This document shows positions 13,641 to 21,561 of a DNA stretch of 24,766 nucleotides, piece by piece. The notes under the pieces are model-generated. The model was not told the origin of the DNA, did not search any database, and was given only the letters and a program-made list of their open reading frames with translations. This DNA is from Enterobacteriaceae bacterium UBA3516. Its GTDB lineage: Bacteria > Pseudomonadota > Gammaproteobacteria > Enterobacterales > Enterobacteriaceae. The stretch is taken from assembly GCA_002377245.1 (NCBI GenBank), contig DFPL01000267.1:1-24766 (forward strand), in the 5' to 3' direction. The position numbers and the translations under genes are program-made. Every line of letters begins with the position of its first letter. The stretch's first letter is position 1.

Positions 13641-15023
13641 ATGACTATTTTCCACCCGCTTTTTCCGCGTCGCCAGCCGGACGCGAGCCCAACAGATGCG
13701 CGCGTACTGAACTGGGCGAAAAACACCACCCTTGCTGAGGCGAGTGCGGTCACGGTGCCGGAGACCGAAGCGCAGTTGCAGGCGGTGATTGTAAATTGTC
13801 GGGGGAAAATCCGCATCATGGGGAGCCGGATGTCGCCGGGGAGAATGCTGGCCGTATCGAACCCGGATGATGTGCTGGTGGATCTGTCGCGCATGCGCGG
13901 CGTGCTGGCGGTGGACGATGACAGCGTGACCTTTGCCGGCAGTACGCCAATGCACGAAGTGTATGAGGTCCTGACCTCAATGAACCGCATGCTGAATGCC
14001 TCTCCTGGGGTCATTGCCTCGCAGACGCTGGCGGGCGCGCTTTCCACAGGCACGCACGGGCAAGGTCTGCAACAAAGCGCTATCGCCGATGACGCGCTGA
14101 ACATCCGTTTTGTTGATGGCAACGGTCACCTGCATAACATGGACCGCAGTCACCCCTGGTTTGGCGCCGTCCAACTGGGCCTGGGTACGCTGGGGGCGAT
14201 TACCGCCGTCACGCTACGCACCCGCCCGTCTGCCTTATACACCTGTTTTAAAGATGCCGTCAGTGCCGATACCCTGGCAGAGGATTTAGCCCAGTGGAAC
14301 CAGACATGGACCTTCAGTAAAGCCTGGTGGTTTCTTGAAGAGAATAAAGTCCACACCTGGAACGCCCGTGAAGCCAATGAAGAGGAGCGCAGCGCCTGGG
14401 AGCAGAACCATGGCGATCTGGTCACGCTCGACGACACCCGCGATGAGATGAACCAGGCGGTGGATAAGACATTACAGCATATGCGTAATGACACTCGTAT
14501 CGTCGATGAGAACGGCAAACCCTTCCGCACCGTCACCCGTTTTAAAGATTTTTCGGACGTGATTGGTGACGTCTACCAGGTCTTCTGCCGCGGCATTGCG
14601 ACGCCACAAATCAATATCGAAATCGGCGTGCCGCTGGCCAACGCGCCGGCGGCGATTGCCCGTATCAAAGCCTGGTATGCGAAGACCCACCCTCATATGC
14701 ACTACCCGATTATCTTACGCTGCACGGGCCCTTCTGACGCCTGGCTTAGCCCGTCATGGCAGACGCCGACCTGTTACTTTGGCTTTGTGGTCTACTACGC
14801 CGAAGATGGGTCGCTGTCGGAAGAGGGACTCGAATTTTTACGCGCCGTCGAGCCTCTGCTGGCAGAGGAAGGGGGTAAACCGCACTGGGGCAAATATTTT
14901 GATCCCCGTTTGTATGACTGGTCGGCCTGCTATCCGCAGTGGTCTGCGTTCCAGGAGGTTCGGCAGGCATTCGATCCGCGCGGTATTTTCCTTAATGATT
15001 TTCTGGCGGAGGTGATGTCATGA
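13641..15023 (+). CDS. FAD-linked oxidase, aldonolactone-oxidase (ALO/GULO) type
   Basis: A 460-residue flavoprotein of the vanillyl-alcohol-oxidase superfamily. An N-terminal FAD-binding domain (about residues 20-190) carries IMGSRMSPG, the loop GALSTGTHGQG and LGTLGAITAVTLR. The C-terminal part ends with HWGKYF near residue 417, typical of D-arabinono-lactone, L-gulonolactone and alditol oxidases, followed by AFDPRGIFLNDF. It probably oxidises a sugar lactone, alditol or sugar-like alcohol using oxygen or another acceptor. No signal peptide is seen. The ATG at 13641 with AGGAG six bases upstream is preferred over an in-frame upstream ATG at 13587, which lacks a ribosome binding site. Its stop overlaps the start of the glycosyltransferase gene (ATGA), so the two products probably act together. 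Confidence 0.8.
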   Translation: MTIFHPLFPRRQPDASPTDARVLNWAKNTTLAEASAVTVPETEAQLQAVIVNCRGKIRIMGSRMSPGRMLAVSNPDDVLVDLSRMRGVLAVDDDSVTFAGSTPMHEVYEVLTSMNRMLNASPGVIASQTLAGALSTGTHGQGLQQSAIADDALNIRFVDGNGHLHNMDRSHPWFGAVQLGLGTLGAITAVTLRTRPSALYTCFKDAVSADTLAEDLAQWNQTWTFSKAWWFLEENKVHTWNAREANEEERSAWEQNHGDLVTLDDTRDEMNQAVDKTLQHMRNDTRIVDENGKPFRTVTRFKDFSDVIGDVYQVFCRGIATPQINIEIGVPLANAPAAIARIKAWYAKTHPHMHYPIILRCTGPSDAWLSPSWQTPTCYFGFVVYYAEDGSLSEEGLEFLRAVEPLLAEEGGKPHWGKYFDPRLYDWSACYPQWSAFQEVRQAFDPRGIFLNDFLAEVMS

Positions 15024-15856
15024 GTACGACCACTTTCGCATGGGTCACGTTGTTAACCAAACCCGGTTATCTGCCCGGCGTCGAGGCTTTGTACCATTCA
15101 TTAGTCAGAAGCGGTTCCGCCTGGCCACTGGAGGTGATGGTGACGCCGGACATTGACGCATCCGTTCGGGCGCGCTTACAGGCGTTGGGATGTGGCGTTC
15201 GCGAGGTGCCGAGGATTGGCCCTGACCCGCAGTTAGCCCATCGCTATGCCAATGCGCGCTTTGCCGACGTGTGGAGCAAACTGGCGGTATGGACCCTGAC
15301 CGAATATGCCCGTGTGGCTTTCCTTGACGCCGACATGCTGGTCATTAAGAACATGGATGAGGTGTTCGAGCTGCCCCTACAAGAGGGATTTATCGCCGCC
15401 TGCCACGCCTGTCGCTGCAACCCTAATCGCATCGAAAGCTACCCCGCAAGCTGGCAGCCGGATAACTGTTATTACAGCTGGTGTGAAGATGAGGAGATGA
15501 CCGCTCGCCCCCCAGCCACCGTCGATAATTATTTCAACGCCGGTTTTCTGGTGCTCACCCCCGACCAGGCACTGTATAACCTAATGCTGACCAAAATCGT
15601 GGCGATGGCCGACATCAGCACCTATGTGTTCGCAGAGCAGGATTTCCTCAACGACGTTTTCCAGGGGCGCTGGCTGCCGTTACATTACGGCTACAATGCG
15701 CTAAAAACCCTCGAACTTCAGCACCCCAGAATGTGGGAAATGAGCCGGGTGAAAAACATCCATTACATTATCGACAAGCCCTGGGATAAGCAGCCAGAGC
15801 CGGGCGATAAGTGGTATCAGCTCCACCAGCTATGGTGGGAGTATTATCCGCACTGA
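15020..15856 (+). CDS. GT8-family glycosyltransferase, glycogenin-like
   Basis: A 278-residue cytoplasmic glycosyltransferase of the GT-A fold. The metal- and sugar-nucleotide-binding DxD motif is Asp103-Ala-Asp105 in VAFLDADMLV, preceded by the KLAVW helix (Lys87) as in glycogenin and galactinol synthase. NAGFLVLTP and the C-terminal HYGYNALK motif are also GT8 hallmarks. This subtype is commoner in eukaryotes than the LPS-type GT8 enzymes (WaaO/WaaJ) of enterics. Translation is coupled to the flavoprotein gene through a four-base overlap and a strong GGAGG site at 15008-15012. It probably transfers a glucosyl or galactosyl residue to a small acceptor. The link to the lactone-oxidase-type partner suggests a modified sugar product, but none is known. 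A strong terminator follows. Confidence 0.83.
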   Translation: MSTTTFAWVTLLTKPGYLPGVEALYHSLVRSGSAWPLEVMVTPDIDASVRARLQALGCGVREVPRIGPDPQLAHRYANARFADVWSKLAVWTLTEYARVAFLDADMLVIKNMDEVFELPLQEGFIAACHACRCNPNRIESYPASWQPDNCYYSWCEDEEMTARPPATVDNYFNAGFLVLTPDQALYNLMLTKIVAMADISTYVFAEQDFLNDVFQGRWLPLHYGYNALKTLELQHPRMWEMSRVKNIHYIIDKPWDKQPEPGDKWYQLHQLWWEYYPH

Positions 15857-15932
15857 ATGTCAGGCGCTACCGTGCCCCTGCCTGTTGTGATGAGTGGGTA
15901 GAGCCGCAGAAAAAAGAGAGCCTGATGACATA

Positions 15933-15967
15933 GCAAAACGGCAACCTCTTGTGGGTTGCCGTTTTGC
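15933..15967. terminator. Strong bidirectional terminator
   Basis: A perfect 14-bp stem, GCAAAACGGCAACC (15933-15946) with GGTTGCCGTTTTGC (15954-15967), and a 7-base loop. A-rich and T-rich stretches at the stem ends serve both directions. It separates the plus-strand glycosyltransferase gene from the convergent minus-strand transporter gene. Confidence 0.85.
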
Positions 15968-16006
15968 TTCCGGGTTATTAAGACTCGGGTTATTAAGACG
16001 TGATAA

Positions 16007-17365
16007 TTACGACAGGGTGTCTTTCGTTAAGTCTCGCTGGGAGGTTTCTGGCGCACGCCATGCGGCATAGGCTGCGACCAGCGCGGCAACAACAACATAG
16101 GTCGCGACAAGGGTCCAGTTGTTGTTATCGAGGGTGGTCAGCCCCTTAGCAATAAACGGCGTAAATCCTCCCGCGACAATTGCGCCGAGCTGCGCACCAA
16201 TAGATGCCCCGCTGTAACGGACTTTTGGCCCAAAAAGTTCGGTAAAGAAAGAAGGCTGTACGGCATTGATTGAGTTATGCGCGATGTTAATAAGCAAGAC
16301 GTAACCCGTTACCATCAGCACAAATGAACCGCTCTCCAGCAACCAAAAGAAGGGGAAGGCCATGGCGGCGGCGCACAGTGCACCGAAAATATAGACAGGG
16401 CGGCGTCCCACTTTATCTGAGATAGCGCCAAAGATGGCATGCATCGGGAAGGCCAGCACGCAGGTCGCCATCACTACGCTCAGCATAGTCTGCTTATCGA
16501 CACCCAACGTGCCTGTGGCATAGGAAACGGCAAAAACGGTACACATAAAGAAAGGGACGCTTTCCGCAAATCGCAGCACCATAATGAGCAGAATAGTACG
16601 CCATTGGTGACGCACAACCTGCACTACCGGACTTTCATCATGGGCGATGTGCTTGTTCTTCTTCTCTTCCTCTTGCTTACGCTGCACTTCCTGGAAAACT
16701 GGGGTTTCGTCCAGTTTACGACGCATGTAGAGCCCAACCAGAACCAGCACCACACTTAACATGAAGGGAACTCGCCAGCCCCATGAAAGCAGTTGTTCTT
16801 CAGGCAGCAACATGACCAATGCAAAGATACCGGTCGCCAGCAGTTGTCCGGAAAAACCGCCGGTTTGCGGAATGGCACCCAGTACACCGCGACGGTTAGC
16901 GGGCGCAGTTTCAACCACCATTAGCATGGCACCGCCCCATTCACCGCCGACCAGGAACCCTTGAACAAAGCGCAAAACGACAAGCAAAATCGGCGCCCAG
17001 ATGCCGATGGTGTCATAAGAAGGTAAACAACCAATCAGAAAGGTCGCTGCCCCCATCCCGCCCAGGGTAATCAACAGCGTTATTTTTCGGCCCAGGGTGT
17101 CTCCCATATGACCAAAGAAAATGCCGCCCAGCGGACGAGCAATAAAACCAACGCCAAAGGTAGCAAATGAAGCCAACAGCGCAGCGAGTGGACTGACGTT
17201 GGGGAAAAAGATTTTGCTGAATACCAGCGCACTTGCCAGCCCATATAACAGAAAGTCGTAATACTCAATGGTATTACCCACCCAGCTTGAGATAACCACC
17301 CGGCGAATATTGGCTTTATTTTCATTCGCCTGTGGTGCTATCGGCATCTCCAGAGAAATTGACAT
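16007..17365 (-). CDS. MFS transporter, MHS family (shikimate/ProP-like)
   Basis: A 452-residue inner-membrane protein with 12 predicted helices. The GNTIEYYDFLLYG start of helix 1, GHMGDTLGRKITLL between helices 2 and 3 and RFVQGFLVGGEWGGA in helix 4 place it in the metabolite:proton symporter family, near ShiA, YhjE and ProP. A charged loop EVQRKQEEEKKNK lies between the two halves. It likely imports a small organic acid or similar solute. It is downstream of the sialidase-like gene on the same strand with a 111-base gap, so the two may be an operon in which the transporter supplies substrate. The ATG at 17365 follows AAAAGG on the minus strand. A second ATG six codons in is possible. The gap carries an 11-base palindrome CTGTATTACAG (17419-17429). 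Confidence 0.85.
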   Translation of the reverse strand: MSISLEMPIAPQANENKANIRRVVISSWVGNTIEYYDFLLYGLASALVFSKIFFPNVSPLAALLASFATFGVGFIARPLGGIFFGHMGDTLGRKITLLITLGGMGAATFLIGCLPSYDTIGIWAPILLVVLRFVQGFLVGGEWGGAMLMVVETAPANRRGVLGAIPQTGGFSGQLLATGIFALVMLLPEEQLLSWGWRVPFMLSVVLVLVGLYMRRKLDETPVFQEVQRKQEEEKKNKHIAHDESPVVQVVRHQWRTILLIMVLRFAESVPFFMCTVFAVSYATGTLGVDKQTMLSVVMATCVLAFPMHAIFGAISDKVGRRPVYIFGALCAAAMAFPFFWLLESGSFVLMVTGYVLLINIAHNSINAVQPSFFTELFGPKVRYSGASIGAQLGAIVAGGFTPFIAKGLTTLDNNNWTLVATYVVVAALVAAYAAWRAPETSQRDLTKDTLS

Positions 17366-17476
17366 GACTTGACCTTTTCAGTTTCGCCAGCGCGTTGCCA
17401 CTGCCTGACGCCGCCTGTCTGTATTACAGCAGGACAGTATTGTAGTGAGAAAATAATTGACTGCATTGCTATCGCG

Positions 17477-18520
17477 TCAGGAAATCTGAAACTCGCAATA
17501 GACGATATTCTTGCGGTTCCATGTCCATGTCACATGTAACCGGTCACCTTCTGAGATAATGGCAGGATAAGAAAACTCCCCCTCTTCACTTTCGAGATCC
17601 AATAGCGTTGACCAGCTCTGACCGTTATCTTCAGACAACGTCAGTGACAATGGGAACCGTTGCCCCCAATTACCGGCAATCGGATTGGATGCCAATATCA
17701 ATTTGCCCTGTTCGGTGCTGACCAGGTCAATGCCACTGTTGTTATTAGGCAGTGAGGTCGCATAGGCCGCGCACCATGTTTCACCGTTATCTGAAGAATC
17801 ACTGCGGTAAATAAATCCCCGCGTGCTGCGCATTAACATATGAAGTTGACCCGGCGCGGATTCCCACAGGGAAGGCTGGATAACGCCATCCCAACGCATA
17901 ACGCGGCTAAGATCATTTTCCCATAATGCTTCGTCCTTTAACCCCTGCCATAAATGGGTATCCTGAGCAGGGGAGTGACTTTTATGCTGCAAGGGGACAG
18001 GAATAATTTGCCAGCTTTGACCTTTATCCGTTGAGCGATCGATAAAGGCATCCCAATGGCATTCATCTTCGATAGAGCCGGGCGCAAGCCATGTTCCATC
18101 AGACGTCACCAGCATTTTATTTTTAACAGGGCCACGTGGCATGTTATCACCCGCCACGAGTTCTCTGGGTTCACTCCAGGTTATTCCACCGTCGGTTGAG
18201 GTAACAAACCGGGTTTCCCAGACATGAACGCCTGAGCCCACTTTATAAAACAGCCACAACATTTCGTCGCTGTTGAACAGCACCGGGTTCCAGTGAGCAA
18301 GGCCGTCTTTGGCGACGGTGCGTTGCGGGGTTTGCCAGACGCCCTGCTGACGGCGAGCTAACCAAATTGCCGTATCGCCACTGCCCTCTTTCTCACCGGC
18401 AAACCAGGCCACCAGCACATCGCCACCGGGTAATATGACTAACGTCGAGGCGTGGCATTGCTTAAACCCGGAAACACTTTCGGGTATGAGGTTGTGTTTT
18501 GTTATTAGCGTTAAAAACAT
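17477..18520 (-). CDS. Sialidase-fold (BNR/Asp-box) protein, cytoplasmic
   Basis: A 347-residue six-bladed beta-propeller protein of the predicted-neuraminidase type. Four Asp boxes are visible: STDGGITW (108-115), STDKGQSW (163-170), SSDNGETW (242-249) and SEDNGQSW (296-303). There is no signal peptide or membrane segment, so it should work in the cytoplasm on an imported or internally made glycoside. Many proteins of this subfamily have never been shown to cleave sialic acid, and no nanA, nanT, nanE or nanK gene is nearby, so sialidase activity should not be assumed. The start lies after only a weak ribosome binding site. It is upstream of the MHS transporter gene on the same strand and probably co-expressed with it. 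Confidence 0.8.
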   Translation of the reverse strand: MFLTLITKHNLIPESVSGFKQCHASTLVILPGGDVLVAWFAGEKEGSGDTAIWLARRQQGVWQTPQRTVAKDGLAHWNPVLFNSDEMLWLFYKVGSGVHVWETRFVTSTDGGITWSEPRELVAGDNMPRGPVKNKMLVTSDGTWLAPGSIEDECHWDAFIDRSTDKGQSWQIIPVPLQHKSHSPAQDTHLWQGLKDEALWENDLSRVMRWDGVIQPSLWESAPGQLHMLMRSTRGFIYRSDSSDNGETWCAAYATSLPNNNSGIDLVSTEQGKLILASNPIAGNWGQRFPLSLTLSEDNGQSWSTLLDLESEEGEFSYPAIISEGDRLHVTWTWNRKNIVYCEFQIS

Positions 18521-18943
18521 CGCGTTTTCCGATTATGCATAGCAGCTGTACCTTCTTCCCGCTGCACCTGATGACGAGATACTGGCGCAGTTAAATACCC
18601 CTGCTTGCTGCAATTCGCGTGAGCAATCAAAAGAAAATATATTTTTCGTTAGTCTTTTCAGGGGGCATTATCCGCATCCGGTAAGAATGCGCCGAGTATG
18701 GTATTACAGCGAAGTACCGCTGTTAACCAAAAATGCAGTTTATTTATCGCAACGGGTGGGGGCTTTCGCGGATGAAATGGATGGGTGGTACGTATAGGCC
18801 CGCCCGCATTCCCAGCGGTTCCGTCGACAAAATATTTTTTGTGATGAACGTTGCAGGCTTAAAAAAGGGTGACTAATTTTATTCAGGGTTTGGTTCTCCA
18901 CCCTTGAGTGAGAGGCCATTTTTTCATTTTTACAGGAACGATT
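18521..18943. other. Gene-free divergent region upstream of sialidase-like and AriR-like genes
   Basis: No gene was found in these 423 bases. It must hold the promoters of the minus-strand sialidase-like gene and the plus-strand AriR-like gene. AAGGGTG (18865-18871) and CACCCTT (18899-18905) are inverted repeats around a 27-base loop, within 80 bases of the AriR-like start. I see no confident promoter or known operator. Confidence 0.45.
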
Positions 18944-19189
18944 ATGCGCATGACAGCCGAGGAACAGTTAAACGCCCACTTTGAAAGCAATCAGCATGCC
19001 TTTGAGGTGGAGTTGAAGTTGATTGCCGACCTCAGGAAAAGTATCGGTCGCATAAAACCAGATGTGCAAAACAAAGATCTCATTCTGGCTCTGATACAAC
19101 TGCTTGAAACGGAAGAAGATGTAGTAAAACTGGATGTGTACCGAAATGCGCTGGAAATTATCGTCCAAAAAACACCGGACGATCTCTAA
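18944..19189 (+). CDS. AriR/YmgB-family connector protein (biofilm and acid-resistance regulator)
   Basis: A small 81-residue, mostly helical protein. Its C-terminal half (NKDLILALIQLLETEED, then VYRNALEIIVQ and PDDL at the end) aligns by eye with E. coli AriR (YmgB), which has the same order of a helix-loop-helix and a terminal ADDM/PDDL. AriR and its relatives YcgZ, YmgA and YmgC act as small connectors that feed into the Rcs phosphorelay and affect colanic acid, biofilm and acid resistance. I chose the ATG at 18944, with AGGA six bases upstream; an in-frame upstream codon at 18908 would add 12 residues but lacks a ribosome binding site. The convergent neighbours on the minus strand belong to the same wider family. 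Confidence is high for the family, lower for orthology. Confidence 0.78.
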   Translation: MRMTAEEQLNAHFESNQHAFEVELKLIADLRKSIGRIKPDVQNKDLILALIQLLETEEDVVKLDVYRNALEIIVQKTPDDL

Positions 19190-19224
19190 GACGCCTGTAT
19201 GGGCAATACGTCTCCACAAGCTGA

Positions 19225-19249
19225 TGCCTTCGCCACCTCCGCGAAGGCA
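19225..19249. terminator. Hairpin between convergent connector genes, likely bidirectional terminator
   Basis: TGCCTTCGC (19225-19233) pairs with GCGAAGGCA (19241-19249). An outer inverted repeat AAGACGCC (19188-19195) / GGCGTCTT (19280-19287) encloses it and overlaps both stop codons. T-tracts nearby are imperfect (TGTTTTCT on plus), so the terminator call is moderate. Confidence 0.55.
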
Positions 19250-19286
19250 CCATACCCTGTTTTCTAAAGGCGCATAATGGGCGTCT

Positions 19287-19589
19287 TCAGGCGGTTTTTA
19301 ACATTTTTTGCGCAAGATGCTGCCGGGTCGCCTCAAGGACAACCTTTTGCCTCGCATCCGTGGTAATGATTAATTGCGCCCGAAGCACCATGATGAGGTT
19401 GCCTGCATTAACGGGCAGGCGAGAATTCATCAAATAAGTTGCCGACTGGCCAATTGTCTCGTGGATTTCTTCAAGCCGTACTTGCTCATCTTCGTTCAAT
19501 GACACTCCATGCTGCTGGGTGAAAATCTTCTGGAGCCCGAAGGCTCTATCAAATTCACATTTAGCATTCGTGAGAACATGCCGGAGCAA
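19287..19589 (-). CDS. YcgZ-like small connector protein, start uncertain
   Basis: The region from about residue 36 (RLEEIHETIGQSATYLMNS, then NLIMVLRAQL and a C-terminal helix) resembles the helix pattern of E. coli YcgZ, in which an ETLGEIV segment is followed by a KSLCAKLL segment. The start is unclear. The longest frame begins with TTG at 19587-19589, has no ribosome binding site, and a stop lies only six bases further upstream. An internal TTG (residue 31) has GGAG five bases before it and would give a product of about 70 residues, close to the length of YcgZ (78). It could therefore be a shorter gene or one with a damaged N-terminus. It is downstream of the YmgA-like gene on the same strand, as ycgZ and ymgA are neighbours in E. 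coli. Confidence 0.55.
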   Translation of the reverse strand: MLRHVLTNAKCEFDRAFGLQKIFTQQHGVSLNEDEQVRLEEIHETIGQSATYLMNSRLPVNAGNLIMVLRAQLIITTDARQKVVLEATRQHLAQKMLKTA

Positions 19590-19660
19590 TTCTGATTAGA
19601 AGGGATTTTGTGGGAAAGCTAAGCCTGTTAATCATTCCGATTAAACAGGAGGGAACATCA

Positions 19661-19960
19661 TTAGTGCTTAACGGTGCTCACATCCATGATAAGGCTGGCA
19701 TGCTGAAGCCGACTCTTACGCTGGGTAACCTGCAAACGACCTGGTGCAACCTTTCCTGCCGGACGTGTACGAAAATTATGTACGCCACCAATTGCTGTTC
19801 TTAAGGCTTCCTGCCGTTCACCATCATGTTCTGCGCTCAGGCTTTCTTGTAATTGCCCAATCAGCGCATCAAAAGAGACATCGTCATCGGATTCTAAAAT
19901 CGAAAGAACCGCCTCTCCCATCACGGTATCTACCAGTTTTTCCTTATCATTCTTACTCAT
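19661..19960 (-). CDS. YmgA-like small connector protein
   Basis: A 99-residue protein whose N-terminal 55 residues (GEAVLSILESDDDVSFDALIG, then a SAEHDGERQEALRTAI helix) follow the helix pattern of E. coli YmgA, with a basic, low-complexity tail after it, also seen in YmgA. These proteins are small effectors of the Rcs/biofilm network, under BluR control in E. coli. The ATG at 19960 is preceded by GAGAGG on the minus strand. It is 71 bases upstream of the YcgZ-like gene and likely co-transcribed with it. The assignment rests on a short pattern and on the company of two other connector genes. Confidence 0.6.
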   Translation of the reverse strand: MSKNDKEKLVDTVMGEAVLSILESDDDVSFDALIGQLQESLSAEHDGERQEALRTAIGGVHNFRTRPAGKVAPGRLQVTQRKSRLQHASLIMDVSTVKH

Positions 19961-20232
19961 TTCGCCTCTCTGGGTTTACGGCACGGGTCTGGATAAGACT
20001 TAATCAGTATGCACACATCTCGCGTTTTTGCCGAATTTTTAATTGATGTGCCAGCGTAGCGACACAAAGGGGCAGAACAGTAGCGCAGCCAGAGCAGCAA
20101 CGCAATGAAGCATTATTTAATTTTCAGCTGACCTTTGCGGCCATTAAAAAAACCTTTTCCCCTATAAATATTAATGAAAACGATCGCTTCGCCGATAAAT
20201 AATCATCACGTGTACTCTCACAAGGAAAAACC

Positions 20233-20889
20233 ATGAAGCATAGAGTCGTTATTTCCGAAGACGTGCTTTTTCAAATGATTACCGCTGGTCTTGAAGCCTA
20301 TTGCGTGAAACACCCGAATAAACGTGAGGTCGGCATTGAGTGTATAGGGCAGTTATGGGGTCACTACACGCGCACATCGCGCATCAGTAAACTGTTGGTA
20401 AAAAGCCTGACTATCGACACCTCAGCGCGAATGAACAGAGGCTGGGTGCTTGATGATGCCGAAAGTGTGAACCTGAAAATGAAAGTGGCGCAACTTTTTG
20501 AAGACCACTTTACCTGGCTCGGCGATTTTCACTCTCATCCCTATGTCGAGAGTGAAATAAGCAATGCGCAATTGCTCAGGCAGGGCCGTAACCATAATTT
20601 CTCCGCAGCAGATGTCTCCCGCTCTTACCAAAGCCTGCCTATCAAAGACACCTCACTGATGCTCTCCATCGTGATGACCTTTTATCGCATGCAGCGAACG
20701 AACATTGCTAAAGATGGGCGCATTGATGACAACACCTTTGAATTTTCCATCGGCAACGTGAAATGCTGGCTGCATGCGCAGATTTATAACGTAGAACAAA
20801 AAACCCCGGAAGAAACCCTGGTGGAAACCGACTTCCTTGAGTCGTTCAGCAACATCTGCTCCGATTTCCGGCACACGGTTAAAGCCTGA
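20233..20889 (+). CDS. JAMM/MPN-domain protein with an insertion in the zinc motif
   Basis: A 218-residue soluble protein with a JAB1/MPN/Mov34-type metalloprotease core. The zinc motif is His100-Ser-His102-Pro with a preceding Glu36 (VGIECIGQLWG). In canonical JAMM enzymes the third ligand, Asp, follows the second His after 10 residues. Here that position is Gln113, and a Ser-Ala-Ala-Asp127 sequence appears about 14 residues later, so the loop seems enlarged rather than dead. JAMM proteins cleave isopeptide or peptide bonds near ubiquitin-like folds, or act in cysteine synthesis and phage defence. No E1, E2 or ubiquitin-like gene is adjacent. The ATG follows AAGGAAAAACC. A hairpin (20915-20936) follows the stop. 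The family call is fairly sure; the function is unknown. Confidence 0.68.
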   Translation: MKHRVVISEDVLFQMITAGLEAYCVKHPNKREVGIECIGQLWGHYTRTSRISKLLVKSLTIDTSARMNRGWVLDDAESVNLKMKVAQLFEDHFTWLGDFHSHPYVESEISNAQLLRQGRNHNFSAADVSRSYQSLPIKDTSLMLSIVMTFYRMQRTNIAKDGRIDDNTFEFSIGNVKCWLHAQIYNVEQKTPEETLVETDFLESFSNICSDFRHTVKA

Positions 20890-20914
20890 CCGTGGGTGAG
20901 ATGTCGATAAGATA

Positions 20915-20936
20915 AACAGAGCCCTCTGGCTCTGTT
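20915..20936. terminator. Hairpin after the JAMM gene
   Basis: AACAGAGCC (20915-20923) pairs with GGCTCTGTT (20928-20936) around a 4-base loop, 26 bases after the stop. A C-run follows instead of T's, so if it terminates transcription it does so poorly; it may only stabilise the transcript end. Confidence 0.5.
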
Positions 20937-21021
20937 CCCCCCAGGATTTTGACCGTGTCCCCGCTGGTGAAAAGTGGTTTCAGGCGTTAGGCTGCTGTCT
21001 GGTCGCAAGGAGAGCTACACC

Positions 21022-21543
21022 ATGAAACGCTATTCCTGGTCATTTTTAATTTCCGCCACCCTTTTCTTTCTCGCCCTGTTTTTCGCTTTTATCTACTGGC
21101 AGGTGCATATCGTTCGGGTGACCTTTCTACGCACTCAGATACTGAACGCTGTTTTGTTGACGGCCTTGCTGGTTGCCCTTCCTGCCGCATACGGGTTAAT
21201 ACGCAGAATGAAAGGCAACGGAGACGATGTATGGATGCGCCTTAAACGCATTGCCGCGAGCATCATGGTCTCCCTCTTTCTGACCACTGCCACTCTGTAC
21301 TTCGTAGTCAGCGTACTGGCCTGGGCGGTGCCGGGAGAGGAGTCTTATTACTCCGCTACCTTTACCTACGTTGGCGGCGGAAGGAATGATTGCTCGGGCG
21401 CAGAAGTGTATGACCCTGACCTGCAAAAAGAGGTTCGGGTCTGCCACCCGATTGGCGACTATTACGATGAGGGAACGCTGGTGGTGCATAAACGCACAAA
21501 CACGCTGGGGGCGGTGATGATGGATGGGCGCGTGCTGCCCTGA
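21022..21543 (+). CDS. Membrane protein with cysteine-containing extracytoplasmic tail, unknown function
   Basis: I do not recognise the family. The product is 173 residues with three predicted transmembrane segments (about residues 7-31, 40-60 and 73-99) and a C-terminal domain of about 70 residues holding two cysteines about 20 residues apart (NDCSG and RVCHP), which could form a disulfide in the periplasm. The ATG at 21022 has AAGGAGAG upstream at good spacing; an in-frame codon at 20974 would extend it but lies before this site. It is 132 bases after the JAMM gene and converges on the anti-sigma gene, with only 18 bases between the stops. The link to either neighbour is unclear. Confidence 0.7.
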   Translation: MKRYSWSFLISATLFFLALFFAFIYWQVHIVRVTFLRTQILNAVLLTALLVALPAAYGLIRRMKGNGDDVWMRLKRIAASIMVSLFLTTATLYFVVSVLAWAVPGEESYYSATFTYVGGGRNDCSGAEVYDPDLQKEVRVCHPIGDYYDEGTLVVHKRTNTLGAVMMDGRVLP

Positions 21544-21561
21544 CCGCCCCCGGTTACTGAT

